Shown: positions 9,708 through 17,148 of the stretch, in pieces | How the letters are laid out: each line of letters starts with the position of its first letter | Numbering within the stretch: the stretch's first letter is position 1 | Origin: UBA5972 sp964567685 | GTDB taxonomy: Bacteria > Pseudomonadota > Alphaproteobacteria > Rhodobacterales > Rhodobacteraceae | Assembly: GCA_964567685.1 (NCBI GenBank) | Contig: CAZMNO010000005.1 | Location: forward strand, 48,435-112,434 | Length of the DNA stretch: 64,000 nucleotides | Direction: 5' to 3' | The notes under the pieces: model-generated | Databases searched by the model: none | Told to the model about the DNA's origin: nothing | What the model saw: the letters and a program-made list of their open reading frames with translations, nothing else | Made by a program: the position numbers and the translations under genes

Positions 9708-9826
9708 CGGTTTTGCACTTCCTTTACAAAGCGGATTGCGCCTGTATCCAATACTTGGCGCGTTCATGCAATTGCTTCTTCGCCGACCGGTTGATCGCCG
9801 CGTACGATTTAAAGCAGGATGCAGGC

Positions 9827-9855
9827 TTGACAAGACCTGACCAATCCCCGATACA
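9827..9855 (+). promoter_or_regulatory. probable sigma-70 promoter of rplU-rpmA
   Basis: TTGACA at 9827-9832 and GATACA at 9850-9855 are separated by exactly 17 bases, about 140 bases before the rplU start. It lies in the intergenic gap and points the right way. The -10 is imperfect; assignment is by consensus only. Confidence 0.5.
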
Positions 9856-9993
9856 CCGCCATCGCTTTGGCCCTGACCAAAGCATGTGAAATCTCGCTCT
9901 GAGAGGGGCGCGCTGTCCGAGGCAACGGTAAGACCGGTATAAACACCCGAAATCGGGGGCCGCAGAGACGCGAAGGACAAAAGGAATTCTGCG

Positions 9994-10674
9994 ATGTTCG
10001 CAGTGCTGAAAACTGGAGGCAAACAGTATAAAGTTGCCAGTGGCGATGTCTTGAAGGTTGAAAAACTGGCAGGCGACGCCGGGGACAAGGTCCAGTTCAA
10101 CGATATTCTGATGCTTGGGGGTGACAGCGTGACTGTTGGCGCACCTCTGGTGGATGATGCCGCCGTGCAGGCTGAGATCCTCGATCAGATCCGCGGCCCG
10201 AAAGTCATCAACTACGTCAAACGCCGCCGCAAGCATTCAAGCCAGCGCAAGAAGGGCCACCGCCAGTCGCTGACCGTTCTGCGCGTGACCGATATTCTGG
10301 CCAAAGGTGCCGGAAAATCAGGTGTTGCTGCGGCTGTTGGCGGCAGTGTCGAAGTGGCTGAGGCCGCGCCGAAAAAACCCGCTGCCAAGAAAGCAGCTCC
10401 GAAGAAAGCAGAGGCCAAGAAGGCCGAACCGAAAAAGGCCGCGCCGAAAAAGGCAGAGCCCAAGGTGGAAGCTGCCGCTGATGATCTGAAGGCACTTTCC
10501 GGTGTCGGCCCGGCGCTTGAGAAAAAGCTGCTGGCAGCCGGCGTGACCAGTTTCGCCCAGATCGCAGCATGGACCGCTGATGATATTGCTGCTATGGACG
10601 AGCAACTGTCGTTCAAAGGCCGGATCGAGCGTGAAGGCTGGGTCGAACAGGCCAAAGAACTGGCTAAAGGTTAA
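9994..10674 (+). CDS. rplU: 50S ribosomal protein L21 (bL21) with C-terminal extension
   Basis: The first ~105 residues are standard bL21 (MFAVLKTGGKQYKVASGDVLKVEKL ... KRRRKHSSQRKKGHRQ), which binds 23S rRNA in the large subunit. After that comes an Ala/Lys/Pro linker of about 50 residues (KKPAAKKAAPKKAEAKKAE and so on). The last ~65 residues form a helix-hairpin-helix-like domain (LSGVGPALEKKLLAAGVTSF, then a helix pair to the end). At 226 residues it is about twice the usual L21 length. Extended L21 proteins are known in Rhodobacterales; the role of the added domain is not established. The start ATG follows AAAAGGAATTCTGCG. rpmA follows after 11 bases. Confidence 0.97.
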   Translation: MFAVLKTGGKQYKVASGDVLKVEKLAGDAGDKVQFNDILMLGGDSVTVGAPLVDDAAVQAEILDQIRGPKVINYVKRRRKHSSQRKKGHRQSLTVLRVTDILAKGAGKSGVAAAVGGSVEVAEAAPKKPAAKKAAPKKAEAKKAEPKKAAPKKAEPKVEAAADDLKALSGVGPALEKKLLAAGVTSFAQIAAWTADDIAAMDEQLSFKGRIEREGWVEQAKELAKG

Positions 10675-10685
10675 GGAGAAGCGAG

Positions 10686-10955
10686 ATGGCACATAAAAAA
10701 GCAGGCGGTTCATCCCGTAACGGTCGCGACTCCGCCGGACGTCGCCTTGGTGTAAAGAAATTTGGCGGTCAGGCCGTCATTCCGGGCAATATCATCGTGC
10801 GCCAGCGCGGCACCAAGTGGTGGCCGGGTGCTGGTGTCGGCATTGGCCGTGATCACACCATTTTTGCGACCGCTGAGGGCTGTGTGAAATTCCACAAAGG
10901 CCTCAAAGGCCGCACCTTTATCTCGGTTCTCCCGGTGGCGGAGGCCGCTGAGTAA
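10686..10955 (+). CDS. rpmA: 50S ribosomal protein L27 (bL27)
   Basis: At 89 residues it has the normal bL27 length and the hallmark N-terminus MAHKKAGGSSRNGRDSAGRR, followed by LGVKKFGG and GNIIVRQRGTKWWPGAGVGIGRDHT. L27 reaches toward the peptidyl-transferase centre with this N-terminal arm. There is no Firmicute-type cleaved leader. Ribosome site AAGGAGA lies just upstream. It is the second gene of the rplU-rpmA operon, closed by the hairpin at 10985-11014. Confidence 0.98.
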   Translation: MAHKKAGGSSRNGRDSAGRRLGVKKFGGQAVIPGNIIVRQRGTKWWPGAGVGIGRDHTIFATAEGCVKFHKGLKGRTFISVLPVAEAAE

Positions 10956-10984
10956 GCCGAACCCCAAAAAGGTTGAAGAAATTC

Positions 10985-11014
10985 AAAGGGATCGGCAAAA
11001 CGCCGGTCCCTTTT
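10985..11014 (+). terminator. Rho-independent terminator after rpmA
   Basis: AAAGGGATCGGC pairs with GCCGGTCCCTTT (one G-U) around an AAAAC loop and is followed by TTTTCTCG. The pairing runs into the T-run. Confidence 0.85.
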
Positions 11015-11033
11015 CTCGTTTGAGGCACGTCTC

Positions 11034-11546
11034 ATGGAACTCAGAACTGAACGTCTGCTGTTGCGGCCATACAAATTGGCTGACGGGCCTCAGCTTGCTA
11101 CAGGGCTTAACGATCTCGATGTTTCAAGCTGGCTTGCAACGGTTCCCAATCCCTATGGCCTTGAAGATGCTGAGAAGTTTATCAACGCTAATATGCAGAA
11201 TTCAGATTCTGTTTTTGCCGTTGTGGATGAATCCGGTTTGGTGGGCGGCATTGGAACCCGCAACGAGTTGGGCTACTGGATCGCGAAACCCAGCTGGGGG
11301 CAGGGCTATGCGACCGAGGCCGTCAATCGCGTGATTAGGTATTTCTTTGAAACCACAGAGTCAGAGTCACTTTCTGCCGCGTATTTTCAGGGCAATGAGA
11401 CCTCGCGGCGAATTCTTGAGAAGGCCGGATTCACGTTTGTGGCTGACAAGCAGGTTTCCTGTGCCGCACTGGGCGGTAGCGTTACTTCAAAAGATATGGT
11501 GCTAAGCCGGAACGACTGGCAGCAAGCAACCAGGTTGGAAATCTGA
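11034..11546 (+). CDS. GNAT-family N-acetyltransferase (RimJ/RimL type)
   Basis: A 170-residue acetyltransferase. MELRTERLLLRPYKLADGPQL is the usual RimJ-like opening, the acetyl-CoA loop appears as WGQGYATEAVNRVIRYFFE, and NETSRRILEKAGFTFV is the conserved C-terminal stretch. It would use acetyl-CoA to modify an N-terminal or side-chain amine of a protein or small molecule. It starts 20 bases beyond the rpmA terminator, so it probably has its own promoter or read-through. The LysE-type gene begins one base after its stop, which suggests co-transcription. Substrate unknown. Confidence 0.88.
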   Translation: MELRTERLLLRPYKLADGPQLATGLNDLDVSSWLATVPNPYGLEDAEKFINANMQNSDSVFAVVDESGLVGGIGTRNELGYWIAKPSWGQGYATEAVNRVIRYFFETTESESLSAAYFQGNETSRRILEKAGFTFVADKQVSCAALGGSVTSKDMVLSRNDWQQATRLEI

Positions 11547-11547
11547 G

Positions 11548-12147
11548 ATGGGCGTTTCAACCCTCGCGTTTCTCGCCTTTGCCGCTTCGCAGGTCGGCAC
11601 GCCGGGCCCGGCAAACATGGCCCTGCTGGCGACAGGGGCACGGTTTGGCTTGCGTCCGGCCTTGCCGTTCGTTGCTGGTGTGGCCCTTGGTAAACAGCTG
11701 ATCATCTGGCCGATCGGTTTTGGCCTGATGGGGCTTGCTGGGACCATCCCCTGGCTGTTTGAGGCGCTCAAATGGGCCTCGGTCGCGTATATCTGCTGGC
11801 TGGCCTGGAAGGTCGCCTTTTTGTCATTGCAACCCGGGCACGCACAGGACGATCCGCCGGGTTTTGCCGCCGGTCTGATCATTCACCCGCTCAATCCCAA
11901 GGCCTGGGCGATGATAACCACCGGATTCACGTCTTTCGTCGATCCCGGCACCTCTGCCTTGATGGCGACATTGATGATCGCCATATGTCTTTTGGCCTGT
12001 CAGGCGGCCTTGCACCCTCTCTGGTGCTGGGGCGGTGAACGGCTGGCCCGGACAGTCGCGGGAACGCCACGGGAAAGACACCTGATGTTCACACTTGCCG
12101 GGTTAACCGTTCTGAGTGTGTTTTATGTATTGTTCAGGGGAGCTTGA
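11548..12147 (+). CDS. LysE/RhtB-family amino-acid exporter
   Basis: A 199-residue inner-membrane protein with about six hydrophobic segments. The N-terminus MGVSTLAFLAFAASQVGTPGPANMALLATGARFG has the family's P-G-P-A/N-M-L motif, and NPKAWAMITTGFTSFV is the second conserved loop. LysE/RhtB proteins export amino acids such as lysine, homoserine or threonine by proton exchange. The gene is packed between two GNAT genes (1-base gap before, start of the next just 3 bases after its stop), which makes an acetylate-and-export unit conceivable but unproven. Confidence 0.85.
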   Translation: MGVSTLAFLAFAASQVGTPGPANMALLATGARFGLRPALPFVAGVALGKQLIIWPIGFGLMGLAGTIPWLFEALKWASVAYICWLAWKVAFLSLQPGHAQDDPPGFAAGLIIHPLNPKAWAMITTGFTSFVDPGTSALMATLMIAICLLACQAALHPLWCWGGERLARTVAGTPRERHLMFTLAGLTVLSVFYVLFRGA

Positions 12148-12149
12148 AA

Positions 12150-12686
12150 ATGAAGCTTGAATCCATTGCCCGCCAACCGGTTATCGACGCCGCGCGTATC
12201 TCGCTGCGCCCGTTGCAAAACGATGACGCAGCACTTGTTGCAAAACACGCCAATGATCAGCGGATCGCGCAGATGACCACGTCGATCCCGTTTCCGCTGT
12301 CACAGGAAGCGGCCGAAGAATTTGTCGGCGAAGCCCTGGCCACGGACCGTGTGCAGGATATCTGGGCCATTGATGGGCAAAAAACCGATGCACCGGCGCT
12401 TTTGGGGGTTATCTCGCTCAAATATCTGGATCGGGACCAGTCCGAGGTCGGCTATTGGGTGGCTCCGGAATACTGGAACCGTGGCTATGCCGGTGAGGCG
12501 GTCAAAGCATTGCTTTCCGCCAACCCCCATGCCAACCGTTCGGTTGTCGCCTCGGTGTTTCAGGATAACCCTGCCTCAGCCAGAGTTCTTGCCGGTGCTG
12601 GTTTCACCTGGCTCGGCGAAGCAGAGGCGTTTTCACTGTCACGGGCGGCCCATGTGCCCACCTGGACCTATTTAAAGACCCTCTGA
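12150..12686 (+). CDS. GNAT-family N-acetyltransferase
   Basis: A 178-residue RimJ/RimL-like acetyltransferase: ISLRPLQNDDAALVAKHAND at the start, VGYWVAPEYWNRGYAGEAVKAL as the acetyl-CoA-binding motif, and FQDNPASARVLAGAGFTWLGEAE near the end. The ATG at 12150 is preferred over the TTG at 12144 because AGGGGAG lies 6-12 bases before it. It is the third gene of the GNAT-LysE-GNAT cluster. obgE follows after 54 bases. Substrate not predictable. Confidence 0.88.
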   Translation: MKLESIARQPVIDAARISLRPLQNDDAALVAKHANDQRIAQMTTSIPFPLSQEAAEEFVGEALATDRVQDIWAIDGQKTDAPALLGVISLKYLDRDQSEVGYWVAPEYWNRGYAGEAVKALLSANPHANRSVVASVFQDNPASARVLAGAGFTWLGEAEAFSLSRAAHVPTWTYLKTL

Positions 12687-12740
12687 CGATTGCCTTGCGC
12701 GGTGAGAGGCCTTAGGTAACGCACCGAAAGGCATGAAATC

Positions 12741-13778
12741 ATGAAATTTCTTGATCTGGCAAAGGTAGTGATCCGCTCAGGCGCCGGTGGCAATGGCTGT
12801 GTCAGCTTTCGCCGCGAGGCGCATGTGGAATATGGCGGACCGGATGGCGGCAATGGCGGCAAGGGGGGCGATGTCTGGGTGGAAACCGTGGACGGGCTCA
12901 ACACGCTTATCGATTTTCGCTATCAGCAGCATTTCTTTGCGCAAAATGGTAAATCCGGCATGGGCCGGGCACGATCTGGTAAGGACGGCGAGGCCAAGGT
13001 CTTGAAAGTCCCCGTCGGGACCGAGGTTCTGGATGAGGATCAGGAAACCGTGCTGGCCGACCTTACCCACCTTGGCCAGCGGGTCATGCTGGCAGCAGGT
13101 GGCAATGGCGGCTTTGGTAACCTGCATTTCAAATCCTCCACCAATCAGGCGCCTCGCCGTGCCAATTCAGGCCAGCCAGAGATCGAGCGTGAACTTTGGC
13201 TCAGGCTGAAACTGATAGCCGATGCGGGTTTGCTCGGTATGCCGAACGCAGGCAAGTCGACATTTTTAGCCGCCACCTCCAACGCCCGCCCGAAAATCGC
13301 CGATTATCCGTTTACAACGCTCCATCCCAACCTCGGTGTAGTCGGGGTTGACGGGGCTGAATTCGTTGTTGCCGACATTCCCGGCCTGATTACCGGTGCA
13401 CATGAGGGCAGGGGGATTGGTGATCGGTTCCTTGGCCATGTGGAACGCTGTGCCGTACTTTTGCATCTGGTCGATGGAACATCCGAAACGATGCTTGAGG
13501 ATTACCACACCATCATTGACGAGCTGAACGCCTATGGCGGCCAACTGGCAAAGAAACCCCGCGTTACCGTTTTGAACAAGATCGATGCGCTTGATAACGA
13601 AGAACGCCCGGAAAAAAGGGCGATTCTGGAAACCGCTTCAAAGCACCCGGTTCTGATGATGTCAGGCGTCTCCCATGAAGGGACAACCGACGTGTTGCGC
13701 GAGCTGCGTCGCCGCATCGGTAAACGCGATCAGTTTGAACTTGCCGAAGAAACGGAAGCCAAAGCGTGGCATCCTTAA
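12741..13778 (+). CDS. obgE: Obg-family GTPase (CgtA/ObgE)
   Basis: A 345-residue conserved GTPase involved in late 50S assembly and stress control. The glycine-rich Obg domain comes first (MKFLDLAKVVIRSGAGGNGCVSFRREAHVEYGGPDGGNGG). The G domain follows, with G1 GMPNAGKSTF, G2 around YPFTTLHPN, G3 DIPGLITGAHEGRGIGDRFL and G4 NKID. There is no long C-terminal extension. It sits downstream of rplU-rpmA, the common bacterial order, here separated by the acetyltransferase cluster. The 3' end overlaps the proB start by 13 bases. Confidence 0.97.
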   Translation: MKFLDLAKVVIRSGAGGNGCVSFRREAHVEYGGPDGGNGGKGGDVWVETVDGLNTLIDFRYQQHFFAQNGKSGMGRARSGKDGEAKVLKVPVGTEVLDEDQETVLADLTHLGQRVMLAAGGNGGFGNLHFKSSTNQAPRRANSGQPEIERELWLRLKLIADAGLLGMPNAGKSTFLAATSNARPKIADYPFTTLHPNLGVVGVDGAEFVVADIPGLITGAHEGRGIGDRFLGHVERCAVLLHLVDGTSETMLEDYHTIIDELNAYGGQLAKKPRVTVLNKIDALDNEERPEKRAILETASKHPVLMMSGVSHEGTTDVLRELRRRIGKRDQFELAEETEAKAWHP

Positions 13779-14881
13779 ACGCATATCAGGATGCGCGCCG
13801 GGTTGTTATCAAGATCGGCTCGGCCCTGCTGGTGGACAGCGACAGCGGGGAATTGCGCCTTGACTGGCTCGCAGGGCTTGCCGCGGATGTGGCCAAGGCC
13901 AAAGCGCGTGGACAGGATGTGATTATCGTTTCCTCCGGATCAATCGCGTTAGGCAGGCGGGTTCTGAAGCTGCCGGAAGGTCAACTTTCGCTTGAACAGA
14001 GTCAGGCCGCTGCCGCCGTTGGCCAGATCAGGCTGGCGCGCGCTTATGAAACCGCGCTTGATCCGCATGGTATCACCACCGCGCAGGTGCTGGTGACGCT
14101 GGAAGACAGCGCCAACCGCCGCCGCTACCTCAACTCCCGCGCCACGCTGGCGACGCTGCTGGAGCTTGGCGTTGTCCCGATCGTCAATGAAAACGATACC
14201 GTCGCTACTGATGAAATCCGCTTTGGCGACAATGATCGCCTGGCGGCCCAGGTAGCGGTGATGGGCGGGGCCGATCTGTTAATCCTGCTGTCGGATGTGG
14301 ATGGGCTTTACTCGGGCAATCCGCAAACCGACGATACCGCAGAACATATTGATAATGTGAAGAAAATCACCCCTGAGATCGAAGCTATGGCCGGTGATGC
14401 GATCAACGAAACATCAAAGGGCGGGATGAAAACCAAACTGATTGCTGCAAAGACGGCAACGGCAGCGGGATCGGCTCTGGTGATCATGAAAGGCGACGTG
14501 AAGCAACCCGTCACTGCGCTCTTCAACGGGGCGGCGCATACCTATTTCACCCCCAATGGCGATCCGGCTACTTCGCGCAAACAGTGGATTTCGTCAATGA
14601 AACCAAAAGGTGAAATCGCCATTGATGCCGGGGCTGCAAAAGCGCTTCACAGTGGTAAATCCCTGCTGCCGGCAGGGGTTGTCGGTGTGACCGGTAGTTT
14701 CATGCGCGGCGATCCCGTTGCCATTCTGGGTCCCAGAGGCGAGATTCTGGGTGCCGGGCTTTCGGGCTATGAAAGCAGTGAAGCAATGACAATTAAAGGC
14801 CGCCACAGCCGCGAGATTGCCGATCTTCTGGGATATCCCGGGCGGGCGGCGCTGATCCACAGGGATGACATGGTACTATGA
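13766..14881 (+). CDS. proB: Glutamate 5-kinase
   Basis: First enzyme of proline synthesis: ATP-dependent phosphorylation of glutamate. It has an amino-acid-kinase domain (RRVVIKIGSALLVD, VSSGSIALGRR, NENDTVATDEIRFGDND, LLILLSDVDGLY, GGMKTKLIAAKTA). A C-terminal PUA domain covers about residues 280-371 (KGEIAIDAGAAKAL ... GLSGYESSEAMTIKG). The full length of 371 residues matches the long form that carries PUA. The start is GTG at 13766, inside the obgE end, and the stop overlaps the proA start as ATGA. Usually feedback-inhibited by proline. Confidence 0.97.
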   Translation: MASLNAYQDARRVVIKIGSALLVDSDSGELRLDWLAGLAADVAKAKARGQDVIIVSSGSIALGRRVLKLPEGQLSLEQSQAAAAVGQIRLARAYETALDPHGITTAQVLVTLEDSANRRRYLNSRATLATLLELGVVPIVNENDTVATDEIRFGDNDRLAAQVAVMGGADLLILLSDVDGLYSGNPQTDDTAEHIDNVKKITPEIEAMAGDAINETSKGGMKTKLIAAKTATAAGSALVIMKGDVKQPVTALFNGAAHTYFTPNGDPATSRKQWISSMKPKGEIAIDAGAAKALHSGKSLLPAGVVGVTGSFMRGDPVAILGPRGEILGAGLSGYESSEAMTIKGRHSREIADLLGYPGRAALIHRDDMVL

Positions 14882-16143
14882 AAGATACAGACGATATTAC
14901 GGGCATGATGGACGCGATTGGCCGCAATGCCCGCAGGGCTGCGCAGGAACTTGCATCCGCCACAGCGGAACGCAAACATGCGGCCCTGATTGCGGCGGCA
15001 GATGCCGTCAGAAAGCGCAGCGATGAGATCATCAAAGCCAATGCGCTGGATCTGGACTATGGCCGCGCCAAAGGGCTGAGTCCGGCGATGATGGACAGGC
15101 TTATGCTCGATGAGGCCCGCATTCAGGGCATTATCGACAGCCTCAGAGCGGTTGCCGAACAGGCCGATCCGGTCGGTGAAGTGATTGCCGAATGGGAAAT
15201 GGCCTCGGGTCTCAATATCAGGCGCGTGCGCACGCCCTTGGGTGTCATCGGCGTGATTTATGAAAGCCGACCGAATGTCACGGCTGACGCAGGGGCACTG
15301 TGCCTTAAGGCTGGTAACGCCGTCATTCTGCGCGGCGGGTCTGAGAGTTTTCATTCTTCGGGCGTGATCCACCAATGTCTGGTGGAAGGGTTGCTGGCAG
15401 CTGGTCTGCCCGGCGAGGCGGTGCAACTGATCCCCACCCGGGATCGCGCAGCGGTTGGTGCAATGTTGACGGCAACAGATTACATAGACGTCATCGTTCC
15501 CCGTGGTGGCAAAGGTCTGGTGGGACGGGTTCAGGCCGAAGCACGCGTGCCGGTCTTTGCCCATCTCGAAGGGATCTGCCACGTCTATGTGGACAAGGCC
15601 GCCGATGTGAAAAAGGCCCGCGACGTTGTGATGAACGCCAAGACAAGGCGCACCGGGATCTGTGGAGCGCTTGAGTGTATTCTGATCGACCAGACCTTTT
15701 TCAAAGCGCACGGCGCACCTTTCCTGAACGATCTGATCGCTGCAGGTGTTGAGGTGCGCGCTGATGGCGGCCTGCAGTCAATTGCAGGTTCTGTTGCGGC
15801 GCAACCCGGTGATTTCGGCCAGGAATTCCTCGACATGATCGTCGCAGCCAGGCTGGTCGATGGGGTGGATGGGGCAATTGCCCATATCCGTCAATTCGGT
15901 TCGGCCCATACCGATGCCATCATCACCGAGGATGACACTACCGCCAACAGGTTCTTCAAAGAAGTCGACAGCGCCATCCTGATGCGCAACGCCTCAACCC
16001 AGTTTGCCGATGGCGGCGAATTTGGCATGGGGGCGGAAATCGGCATCGCCACTGGCAAGCTCCATGCCCGCGGTCCGGTCGGGGCGGCCCAGCTGACCTC
16101 GTTCAAATACCTGGTGGAAGGCAACGGGACAGTGCGCGACTGA
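14878..16143 (+). CDS. proA: Gamma-glutamyl phosphate reductase
   Basis: Second step of proline synthesis: NADPH reduction of glutamyl-5-phosphate to the semialdehyde. At 421 residues it is normal length. The aldehyde-dehydrogenase fold is visible through RTPLGVIGVIYESRPNVTAD and GNAVILRGGSE, and the catalytic cysteine lies in RRTGICGALECILID. EFGMGAEIGIATGKLHARGPVG is the conserved C-terminal motif. The 4-base overlap with proB suggests translational coupling and substrate channelling. Followed by a hairpin-rich gap facing the DUF882 gene. Confidence 0.97.
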   Translation: MKDTDDITGMMDAIGRNARRAAQELASATAERKHAALIAAADAVRKRSDEIIKANALDLDYGRAKGLSPAMMDRLMLDEARIQGIIDSLRAVAEQADPVGEVIAEWEMASGLNIRRVRTPLGVIGVIYESRPNVTADAGALCLKAGNAVILRGGSESFHSSGVIHQCLVEGLLAAGLPGEAVQLIPTRDRAAVGAMLTATDYIDVIVPRGGKGLVGRVQAEARVPVFAHLEGICHVYVDKAADVKKARDVVMNAKTRRTGICGALECILIDQTFFKAHGAPFLNDLIAAGVEVRADGGLQSIAGSVAAQPGDFGQEFLDMIVAARLVDGVDGAIAHIRQFGSAHTDAIITEDDTTANRFFKEVDSAILMRNASTQFADGGEFGMGAEIGIATGKLHARGPVGAAQLTSFKYLVEGNGTVRD

Positions 16144-16149
16144 TCAGAA

Positions 16150-16210
16150 TCCCAACAGGTTTCTTTTTGGCAGAAATACTTTTCTGGGGGTCAGGGGGCA
16201 GACAGCCCCC
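16150..16210 (-). repeat. dispersed intergenic hairpin element, copy A
   Basis: GGGGGC-AGACA-GCCCCC forms a perfect 6-bp hairpin. The neighbouring CTGGGGG and the minus-strand core AAAGTATTTCTGCCAAAAAG match the cores of two other intergenic sites at 24128-24184 and 57029-57092 (G-AGTATTT-x-x-G-x-x-AAA). All three lie directly after a gene's stop codon. Confidence 0.5.
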
Positions 16211-16215
16211 AAAAA

Positions 16216-16245
16216 TATAACCCGCCGGTAACTGGCGGGTTTAAA
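16216..16245. terminator. bidirectional terminator between proA and the DUF882 gene
   Basis: AACCCGCC (16219-16226) pairs with GGCGGGTT (16234-16241) around GGTAACT. A-rich sequence before and TTTAAA after the stem make it usable from both convergent genes. Confidence 0.75.
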
Positions 16246-16267
16246 GTCGGGGGACGTTCAGGAAGAG

Positions 16268-16837
16268 TTAACGACCCCAGGTCCTGATCACGCCGCAATC
16301 CATGTGAACGAAGTTGGAACGGGAGTATTTTCCAACCCCGCCGGAGTTACATGCCATGCCGGCTTTGGCCACTTGGCCAACGGAACGGGAATTCAGTCTC
16401 AGATCAGCCGCCATTCCCTTCATGTGAAGGGAGTTCTTCGCGACACCACGGCTGCGGCGGCGCAGCATGGCGTTCGTGGTCGGGCTGCGATAGCCCGAGA
16501 GCAATTGATAGGGTTCGGTCGTTTGCAGCAATCGGTGCGAGGCGGCGATGATATCGATATTCCGGTTATCCATCCTGACGGCGCGGTCTTCGCGCCAGTC
16601 GCGCATGAAATAGTTAATCTCTTTCAGCGCTTCTTTGATGTATTTGCCTTCAATCCAGTAAATCATCTCGATGCTCTCGCCCGTACGGCCTGAGCGCATC
16701 GAAATTTTGCGGATATCGCCGGCGCCCTTCAAAATACCGAAAGTATTGGAGTAAACCGGAGCTGCCGTAACAGCCATCGAAGCAAATGCGCCCAGTACCG
16801 CACGCCTTGAAAGATCACCTCTGACCGGATTAATCAT
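16268..16837 (-). CDS. DUF882 / peptidase M15-like zinc protein, exported
   Basis: A 189-residue YcbK-like protein with a D-Ala-D-Ala-carboxypeptidase (M15A) fold. The N-terminus carries a Tat-like signal (SRRAVLGAFASMAVTAAP), so it is probably exported folded. The zinc motif S-x-H-x-x-G-x-A-x-D is present as SLHMKGMAADLR, and the second histidine is in FVHMDCG; LSGYRSPTTNAML is also conserved. It is expected to cut or bind peptidoglycan peptides. The start at 16837 (MINPVRGD) is chosen because the signal follows directly; the frame is open to 16951. It is divergent from an L,D-transpeptidase gene, which fits a shared role in the cell wall. Confidence 0.9.
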   Translation of the reverse strand: MINPVRGDLSRRAVLGAFASMAVTAAPVYSNTFGILKGAGDIRKISMRSGRTGESIEMIYWIEGKYIKEALKEINYFMRDWREDRAVRMDNRNIDIIAASHRLLQTTEPYQLLSGYRSPTTNAMLRRRSRGVAKNSLHMKGMAADLRLNSRSVGQVAKAGMACNSGGVGKYSRSNFVHMDCGVIRTWGR

Positions 16838-17148
16838 CGTTAGGCCTGTCCCATCGCCTTGCTGTTTGCCCACAGCTATTAACACTGTTCCCCCAGTGGC
16901 CATATTTATGACACAAAACGAATCGCCAACCAAGTATAAGTTTGGAAACAATCAAGGGCGCGTTAATCATAGGCGAATTTTCGCCACTCTACCTGTTGTT
17001 CTGACTCCGCTCCCAACATCAGCGATGCGTTTCGGACACAAATCTTTGTGACACAACCTAAGGGGCGATTGTTTCTAGGCCGCGAATCTGCGCAAATACC
17101 ATATATGGTAGTAATATGCCGTCAGAGTTTGTGTTTAAGAGGCAAAAA
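16838..17148. promoter_or_regulatory. divergent control region with three operator-like repeats
   Basis: This 311-bp, comparatively AT-rich gap separates the divergent DUF882 and L,D-transpeptidase genes. It holds a perfect 14-bp palindrome TACCATATATGGTA (17097-17110), an inverted repeat CACAAA-TC-TTTGTG (17037-17050), and TGACACAA occurring twice in direct orientation (about 16909 and 17049). No gene is seen inside. Confidence 0.5.

Noticed and set aside
9724..10236. 170-codon minus-strand frame and the N-terminal extension of the sulfotransferase to 10100
   Set aside because: Both run antisense through rplU and its leader; the sulfotransferase has a better start at 9707.
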